Position numbers and translations under genes: made by a program
Assembly (NCBI GenBank): GCA_015478765.1
Contig: JADMKR010000231.1
Coordinates: 1-12,752 of the forward strand
DNA length: 12,752 bases
DNA from: Flavobacterium sp.
GTDB lineage: Bacteria; Bacteroidota; Bacteroidia; Flavobacteriales; Flavobacteriaceae
Direction of reading: 5' to 3'
In this document: one piece after another, positions 8,451-12,752 of the stretch
Numbering within the stretch: the first letter of the stretch is position 1
Layout of the letters: each line of letters opens with the position of its first letter
The notes under the pieces: model-generated
Told to the model about the DNA's origin: nothing
The model's database searches: none
What the model saw: the letters and a program-made list of their open reading frames with translations, nothing else

Positions 8451-8795
8451 TCAGACTTGCGGCGGGCCACGCAGTTGGATGACCGATAATGCGATGTTAT
8501 CACGGTGATCGGTGGCGTGAAAAAAGTAAGGGACGTGAAGATGAACAACAGCAGTTTGGATACTGTTGCGTTCGATATTTAAAAATGAAATCAGTGTAAA
8601 ATCACAAATCACACAGTTGTCTTTGCTCTTGTGCTGATGTGTGATTTCAGTTTTGGTTTCGCCATACTGATGAACGCATTCATGTTCGTGTTCGGCATTG
8701 GCAATATGTTCCAACGCATGAACCGATGGAAATAGCACCGAGAAAATCAGCGCTGCCAACAAGAAAAAATTCTGTATTTTGAATTTTTGATCCAT
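8451..8795 (-). CDS. Small secreted His/Cys-rich putative metal-binding protein
   Basis: The product is about 114 residues from the ATG at 8795. I prefer this start because it places a clean signal peptide (MDQKFKIQNFFLLAALIFSV, then LFPSVHA) at the N-terminus. The frame also opens at 8870, but that would add 25 non-hydrophobic residues and overlap the end of asd. The mature part is rich in histidine and cysteine: HALEHIANAEHEHECVHQYG, then THQHKSKDNCVICDF, and later HLHVPYFFHATDH. Clusters of this kind are typical of periplasmic metal-binding or metal-buffering proteins, so binding zinc or copper is a reasonable inference. I do not recognise a characterised family. It is the first gene of the receptor operon, 42 bases before the receptor gene, and has its own promoter candidate just upstream. 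It could hand metal to, or sense metal for, the receptor. Confidence 0.8.
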   Translation of the reverse strand: MDQKFKIQNFFLLAALIFSVLFPSVHALEHIANAEHEHECVHQYGETKTEITHQHKSKDNCVICDFTLISFLNIERNSIQTAVVHLHVPYFFHATDHRDNIALSVIQLRGPPQV

Positions 8796-8801
8796 GAAGT
8801 G

Positions 8802-8809
8802 CAAATGTA
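8802..8809 (-). promoter_or_regulatory. Bacteroidota -7 promoter element TACATTTG for the metal-uptake operon
   Basis: Read on the minus strand, 8809-8802 is TACATTTG, a full match to TAnnTTTG. Only six bases (CACTTC) separate it from the ATG at 8795, so the transcript would be leaderless or nearly so. A -33 element is not obvious at the usual spacing; TGCGA near 8833-8829 is a poor match. That leaves room for activator dependence. The identical octamer is the best promoter match upstream of the protease. Confidence 0.45.
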
Positions 8810-8818
8810 CGAAGGCAG

Positions 8819-8845
8819 GTGTTAAGCGTCGCAGGATGTTAACAC
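8819..8845. promoter_or_regulatory. Spaced inverted repeat GTGTTAA-N13-TTAACAC, candidate operator
   Basis: GTGTTAA (8819-8825) and TTAACAC (8839-8845) are perfect inverted copies separated by 13 bases. The site lies in the 64-base gap between the asd stop and the His-rich gene start, directly over the expected -33 region of the TACATTTG promoter. No T-run follows on either strand, so it is a poor terminator. A dimeric regulator, possibly metal-responsive, could bind here. It does not match the Fur or Zur consensus boxes I know. Confidence 0.35.
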
Positions 8846-8859
8846 TTTTTGGCAACCCA

Positions 8860-9855
8860 TTAGTTACCAATCAGATTATTTGCAATCAGGTATTCGGCAA
8901 TCTGTATAGTATTGGTAGCGGCACCTTTGCGAAGATTATCGGCAACAATCCACATGTTGAGTGTGTTCGGCTGACTTTCATCGCGACGGATCCGGCCCAC
9001 GAAAACATCGTCTTTACCCTGTGCGTACATCGGCATTGGATAGGTAAAAGTATCGGTGTTATCCTGAACGGTGATTCCCGGAGTTTCATGAAGGATTTTG
9101 CGAATATCATTTATATCGAAATCGCTAGAAAATTCGACGTTAACCGCCTCGCTGTGGCCTCCTACAATTGGGACCCGAACGGCAGTAGCCGTGACCTGAA
9201 CAGATTGGTCGTTCAGTATTTTTTTCGTTTCGCGAACGAGCTTCATTTCCTCTTTTGTGTAACCGTTTTCTTCGAAAGAATCGCACTGCGGAATTGCGTT
9301 GCGGTGGATGGGATATTTATAAGCCATTTCGGCCTTGACGCCGGCATATTCATTTTCAAGTTGCTGAACCGCTTTGACGCCTGTCCCGGTAATCGATTGA
9401 TATGTCGATACGACAATACGCCTGATGTTATATTTTTTATGCAGCGGTGCCAGTGCAAGCACCATTTGAATCGTCGAACAGTTGGGATTTGCGATAATCT
9501 TGTCTGATGAAGTTAGCTGATTCGCGTTAATTTCCGGAACGACCAGTTTTATTGCTGGATCCATTCGCCATGCCGACGAATTGTCAATTACGGTGGTTCC
9601 AAACGCAGCGAACCTGGGTGCCCATTCGAGTGAAGTTTCGCCACCTGCTGAGAACAATGCGATATCGGCTTTCATATCGACGGCGGTCTGAAGACCGACT
9701 ACCGAATAACTTTTGCCTTTGAATTCGATTTGTTTACCAACCGATTTTTCCGACGCAACCGGTATTAGTTCCGTGATCGGAAAATTCCTTTCGGCCAATA
9801 CTTTAAGCATTATTTCCCCAACCATTCCTGTGGCGCCAACGACAGCTATTCTCAT
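8860..9855 (-). CDS. asd: Aspartate-semialdehyde dehydrogenase
   Basis: Asd reduces L-aspartyl-4-phosphate with NADPH to aspartate semialdehyde, the branch point to lysine/diaminopimelate, threonine and methionine, and so supplies cross-link precursors for peptidoglycan. The 331-residue protein shows the N-terminal NADP motif GATGMVG (7-13), SAGGETS (69-75), the catalytic Cys in NPNCSTIQ (C126) and the catalytic His in VGGHSEAV (H234). Length is normal for the family and all key residues are present. The ATG at 9855 starts directly with the MRIAVVGATG strand, so no other start is needed. Upstream lies the mscL terminator, so asd probably has its own promoter within 9856-9925; TATTTTTA near 9885 is only a weak -7 match. 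No clear terminator follows its stop. Confidence 0.97.
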   Translation of the reverse strand: MRIAVVGATGMVGEIMLKVLAERNFPITELIPVASEKSVGKQIEFKGKSYSVVGLQTAVDMKADIALFSAGGETSLEWAPRFAAFGTTVIDNSSAWRMDPAIKLVVPEINANQLTSSDKIIANPNCSTIQMVLALAPLHKKYNIRRIVVSTYQSITGTGVKAVQQLENEYAGVKAEMAYKYPIHRNAIPQCDSFEENGYTKEEMKLVRETKKILNDQSVQVTATAVRVPIVGGHSEAVNVEFSSDFDINDIRKILHETPGITVQDNTDTFTYPMPMYAQGKDDVFVGRIRRDESQPNTLNMWIVADNLRKGAATNTIQIAEYLIANNLIGN

Positions 9856-9925
9856 TTTCGATAAGTTTCTGATTCGACTGTAAAAATACGAGAATTTTAT
9901 TCCTTCTGGATATATTAAAAAGAAG

Positions 9926-9948
9926 AACCGCCCTTGATGTGGGCGGTT
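9926..9948 (-). terminator. Rho-independent terminator of mscL
   Basis: AACCGCCC (9926-9933) and GGGCGGTT (9941-9948) form a perfect 8-bp GC-rich stem with a 7-base loop. On the minus strand it is followed by CTTCTTTTTAA, the T-run expected for termination. It lies 29 bases past the mscL stop and separates mscL from asd. Confidence 0.88.
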
Positions 9949-9977
9949 TAAGTTAGAATATATAGTGTAACGGCATT

Positions 9978-10370
9978 TTAAAGTTGTGGACGATTTTTTA
10001 ACGCGTCGCGTATTTCCATAAGCAATTTCTCCTCGTTTGTTGGAGCTGGCGGTGCCGCCGGTGTTTCTGCTTCTTTTTTACGCATCGAAGTTATGCCTTT
10101 AATAAGAAGAAATAGGATAAACGCTACAATTATAAAATTTATTACTGCGGATAAGAACATTCCGTATTTAACCGATCCGAAAACCGTCAGTTCTTCGATT
10201 TTTGACAGATTAGCCGCATCGAGCGCCGGCTGTAAAATCAGCGGTGTAATTACGTCTTCAATAAATGACGACACGATCTTACCGAACGCAGCACCAATGA
10301 TGACTGCAACTGCAAGGTCAATTACATTGCCTTTCATTGCAAAAGCCTTAAATTCTGATAGCATACCCAT
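9978..10370 (-). CDS. mscL: Large-conductance mechanosensitive channel
   Basis: MscL is a homopentameric inner-membrane channel that opens under membrane tension and releases solutes during osmotic downshock. The 130-residue protein has the N-terminal amphipathic helix (MGMLSEFKAFAMKGN), then TM1 with the Gly/Ala-rich pore segment IDLAVAVIIGAAFGKIV, followed by FIEDVITPLI. A periplasmic loop comes next (about 48-68), then TM2 (GMFLSAVINFIIVAFILFLL). The tail contains a KK-E charged stretch, a Pro/Ala-rich linker and the cytoplasmic helix NEEKLLMEIRDAL. All family landmarks are present and the length is typical. It lies 51 bases downstream of the MurF-Alr stop on the same strand, in an AT-rich gap, and ends at a strong terminator. 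Cotranscription with murF-alr is possible. Confidence 0.97.
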   Translation of the reverse strand: MGMLSEFKAFAMKGNVIDLAVAVIIGAAFGKIVSSFIEDVITPLILQPALDAANLSKIEELTVFGSVKYGMFLSAVINFIIVAFILFLLIKGITSMRKKEAETPAAPPAPTNEEKLLMEIRDALKNRPQL

Positions 10371-10421
10371 AGTTAATTATTTAAAATTTTAATAAAAATA
10401 GCCATTATAATTATATGAAAG

Positions 10422-12752
10422 TTATTCTCGATAAAATATTCGCTTTACCCGCTGTGAAATACCTGTTAATACTTCATACGGAATGGTCCCGATTCTGTGA
10501 GCCATATCACCTACAGTGGGATCGTTCCCAAAAATTACAACCGTATCACCTTCTTTGCAGGAGATATCGGTGACATCTGCCATTAACATATCCATACATA
10601 TGCTGCCTACAATTGGTGCCTTAAAACCGTTGATGGTGATATATCCCGTTTGGTTGCCCCATTTGCGGGATATCCCGTCGGCATAACCAATTGGAATTGT
10701 AGCAATTATTGTTGACCGGGTCGCTACAAAACTGCGTCCGTACCCGACGCTATCTCCGGGCGGTATGGTTCGGAGTTGGGAAATAATTGATTTTAAGGTC
10801 CCCACAAGCTCCAGTTCGCGTTGTGTCTCGATATCATTTGCAATTCCGTACAAACCGATACCCAAACGTACCATATCGTATTGACCTTCCGGATAATTCG
10901 CAATTCCGGAAGTATTCAATATATGTCGCAGCGGAGTTATTTCCAACTCAGTATTTAATCTGGCCGACAATCTTTCGAAAAGCTTGATTTGTGTTTTTAC
11001 GAAATTGGAATGACTCGGATCATCGCTGGTCGCCAGATGTGACAAAACCGATTTTACCGATACCAGCTTACTTTTCTTCAAAATGGATATCAATTCCGGC
11101 AAGTGTTCTTCGTCAAAACCAAGGCGGTGCATTCCCGTATCCAGTTTTAAGTGGACGGGATAATTTGTTAAATTCTTTTGGCCTGCAATTTTCAGGAACG
11201 CGTTTAGTCCTTTCAGGCTGTAAATTTCAGGCTCCAGTCCGTATTGAATAATTGACGGAAAACTGGTACATTCTGGATTTAGCACCATTATGGGCAGTTT
11301 GATACCGGCGTTGTGCAATGCAATACCTTCATCGGCAAATGCCACCCCGAGATAATCCACATTGTGATGTTCCAGGAGATTTGCAATTTCAAATCCGCCG
11401 TTGCCGTACCCGAAGGCCTTCACCATGACCATAAGTTTGGTGCCGGGGCTAAGTTTGCTACGGAAAACATTGAGATTATGACTAATCGCATTCAGGTTAA
11501 TTTCCAGAATGGTTTCGTGCGTTTTTTCTTCCAGCATACGTATGATTTCCTCAAATCGAAATTGTCGAGCTCCTTTTACAAGAATTGTTTCGTTGGAAAA
11601 GTTTAACGAATCGAACGCAGCGACAAAATCGGCTGTACTGTTAAAGCCGGTACAGTTGGGAAATTTGCTTTTGTACTGTGTTATCGTCTCGCCGATGGCG
11701 ATAATTCTATTGATTTTGTTGGCAATTATCAGTTGCGATACGGTCGAATATAATTCGTCATTCGAAAGACCGCTTTGGAAAATGTCCGATAATATGAGTG
11801 TCTTTTTTTTGTGTTGTTTCTGGCTTTCGAGAAAATCCAGCGCAATTTTCAACGATTGGAAGTCGGAGCTGTAACTATCGTCAATTATAGTGCAGTTGTT
11901 GATTCCGGTTTTAACCCGAAGCCGCATTTCAACCGGATAAAGCAGGGCTGTTCGCGATTCAATAATTTCGGGTTTATAGTTCAAATACAGCATCAACATA
12001 ATGCAAAGAATTGCATTTTCAATCGATGCATCGTCCTGAAACGGGATTTTAATTTCGAATGTTATGTTTTTGCGGCGGACGATCAGTATTGTCTTATCGA
12101 CTATGGATTTTTTGGATATTAGCACATCGGCCTGCTCGTCTTTAAAACTCCACGAAAATGTATCGGTTTGTGGGTCGATAAATGCATTTATGGTCCGGCT
12201 ATAATTGTAAATCAGTACATCGGCACGGGAGAAAAGCTTTAGTTTTTCCCTGATTTTCTCACCGATGTTTGCAAACCCTTCGTCATGTGCTGTTCCAATA
12301 TTTGTAAGAATTCCGATAGTTGGATCAATAATATCGGCCAGATTTTGCATCTCACCCTTAGTTGAAATTCCCGCCTCGAAAATTCCGAGGTTGTGTTTTT
12401 CGTTAATGGAGATTATGGAGAGTGGCACGCCAACCTGAGAATTATAGCTTTTCGGACTCCGTATAATATTAAAATCGGGGCTAAGCAGGAAGTTCAGCCA
12501 TTCTTTCACAATGGTTTTACCGTTGCTGCCGGTGATGCCAATAATCGGAAAATGATATTGTGCGCGATAATGCATGGCGAATTTCTGTAAAGCTTCGGTC
12601 GTGTTTTCCACTAGTATAAAGTTGGCATCAACTCTGTTCGGAAGCCGTGATACAACAAAGTTTTTTACGCCTTTTGCCTGGAGCTCACCAATGAATGCGT
12701 GACCGTCATTATTAGGGCCGATTAGCGCAAAAAACAATGTTTGTGAGCCATT
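10422..12752 (-). CDS. murF-alr: Bifunctional MurF (UDP-MurNAc-tripeptide:D-Ala-D-Ala ligase) / alanine racemase fusion, 5' partial
   Basis: This is a fusion of two cytoplasmic wall enzymes; 776 residues are visible and numbered here from the right edge. The frame stays open through the edge (NGSQTLFFALIG), so the start lies outside; MurF-family length suggests a few dozen residues are missing. The MurF half (about 1-412) has the ATP-binding motif GITGSNGKT (72-80), TNIGTAHDEGF, and IDDSYSSDF with D291-D292, a variant of the usual DDxYNANP. The Alr half (about 413-776) begins near ETILEINLNA. It has the PLP Lys in VMVKAFGYGNG (K445), KLDTGMHRLGF, the second catalytic base in VGYGRSF (Y671) and ICMDMLMADV. 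Alr makes D-alanine, and MurF ligates the D-Ala-D-Ala dipeptide onto the tripeptide. Both active sites look intact apart from the DDSYSS variant. Such fusions are known in Bacteroidota. Confidence 0.96.
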   Translation of the reverse strand, partial: NGSQTLFFALIGPNNDGHAFIGELQAKGVKNFVVSRLPNRVDANFILVENTTEALQKFAMHYRAQYHFPIIGITGSNGKTIVKEWLNFLLSPDFNIIRSPKSYNSQVGVPLSIISINEKHNLGIFEAGISTKGEMQNLADIIDPTIGILTNIGTAHDEGFANIGEKIREKLKLFSRADVLIYNYSRTINAFIDPQTDTFSWSFKDEQADVLISKKSIVDKTILIVRRKNITFEIKIPFQDDASIENAILCIMLMLYLNYKPEIIESRTALLYPVEMRLRVKTGINNCTIIDDSYSSDFQSLKIALDFLESQKQHKKKTLILSDIFQSGLSNDELYSTVSQLIIANKINRIIAIGETITQYKSKFPNCTGFNSTADFVAAFDSLNFSNETILVKGARQFRFEEIIRMLEEKTHETILEINLNAISHNLNVFRSKLSPGTKLMVMVKAFGYGNGGFEIANLLEHHNVDYLGVAFADEGIALHNAGIKLPIMVLNPECTSFPSIIQYGLEPEIYSLKGLNAFLKIAGQKNLTNYPVHLKLDTGMHRLGFDEEHLPELISILKKSKLVSVKSVLSHLATSDDPSHSNFVKTQIKLFERLSARLNTELEITPLRHILNTSGIANYPEGQYDMVRLGIGLYGIANDIETQRELELVGTLKSIISQLRTIPPGDSVGYGRSFVATRSTIIATIPIGYADGISRKWGNQTGYITINGFKAPIVGSICMDMLMADVTDISCKEGDTVVIFGNDPTVGDMAHRIGTIPYEVLTGISQRVKRIFYRE

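Noticed and set aside
8796..8870. Upstream start at 8870 for the His-rich protein
   Set aside because: It would place 25 non-hydrophobic residues before a good signal peptide and overlap the end of asd; the ATG at 8795 fits better.
8794..9507. 237-residue open frame on the plus strand opposite asd
   Set aside because: It is a mirror of the asd coding sequence; the minus frame has all catalytic motifs of a known enzyme, while this frame shows no recognisable domain.
10422..12737. TTG at 12737 as the start of the MurF-Alr protein
   Set aside because: The frame stays open to the right edge and the upstream codons (NGSQT) continue the usual MurF N-terminus, so the true start is outside the window.

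Overview
The window looks like chromosomal DNA of a member of the Bacteroidota, most likely a Flavobacterium-like organism. The evidence is a MurF-alanine racemase fusion gene, a TonB-dependent receptor with an N-terminal carboxypeptidase-like domain, a secreted reprolysin-type protease carrying fibronectin III and GEVED modules, poor Shine-Dalgarno sequences, and matches to the Bacteroidota -7 promoter element TAnnTTTG. No rRNA, tRNA, CRISPR array, insertion sequence or phage gene was seen. Coding density is high and gene order looks ordinary for a core chromosome.

Layout from left to right. (1) 1-3357, minus strand: a large secreted metalloprotease whose 3' end lies outside the window; 1119 residues are visible, ending inside the second copy of a 240-residue FN3+GEVED repeat. 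(2) 3358-3621: an AT-rich divergent intergenic region. (3) 3622-5421, plus strand: a two-gene unit of a DAO-family FAD oxidoreductase and the peptidoglycan glycosyltransferase MtgA, closed by a hairpin that can also terminate the facing operon. (4) 8795-5466, minus strand: a three-gene unit of a small secreted His/Cys-rich protein, a ZnuD-like TonB-dependent receptor and a small lipoprotein, probably a metal-acquisition locus. It has its own promoter candidate lying inside a spaced inverted repeat. (5) 9855-8860, minus: aspartate-semialdehyde dehydrogenase (asd). (6) 10370-9978, minus: the mechanosensitive channel MscL with a clear terminator. (7) 12752-10422, minus: MurF-Alr fusion, whose 5' end lies beyond the right edge.

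How the genes fit together. Several genes serve the cell wall. The MurF-Alr fusion makes D-alanine from L-alanine and adds D-Ala-D-Ala to the UDP-MurNAc-tripeptide. Asd feeds the diaminopimelate/lysine branch. MtgA polymerises glycan strands, and MscL protects the envelope from osmotic downshock. The oxidoreductase next to mtgA has no known substrate. The metal locus and the secreted protease are the surface and nutrient-acquisition part. I found no convincing new defence or mobile system. The least understood parts are the His-rich protein / receptor / lipoprotein trio with its candidate operator, and the oxidoreductase-mtgA pair.
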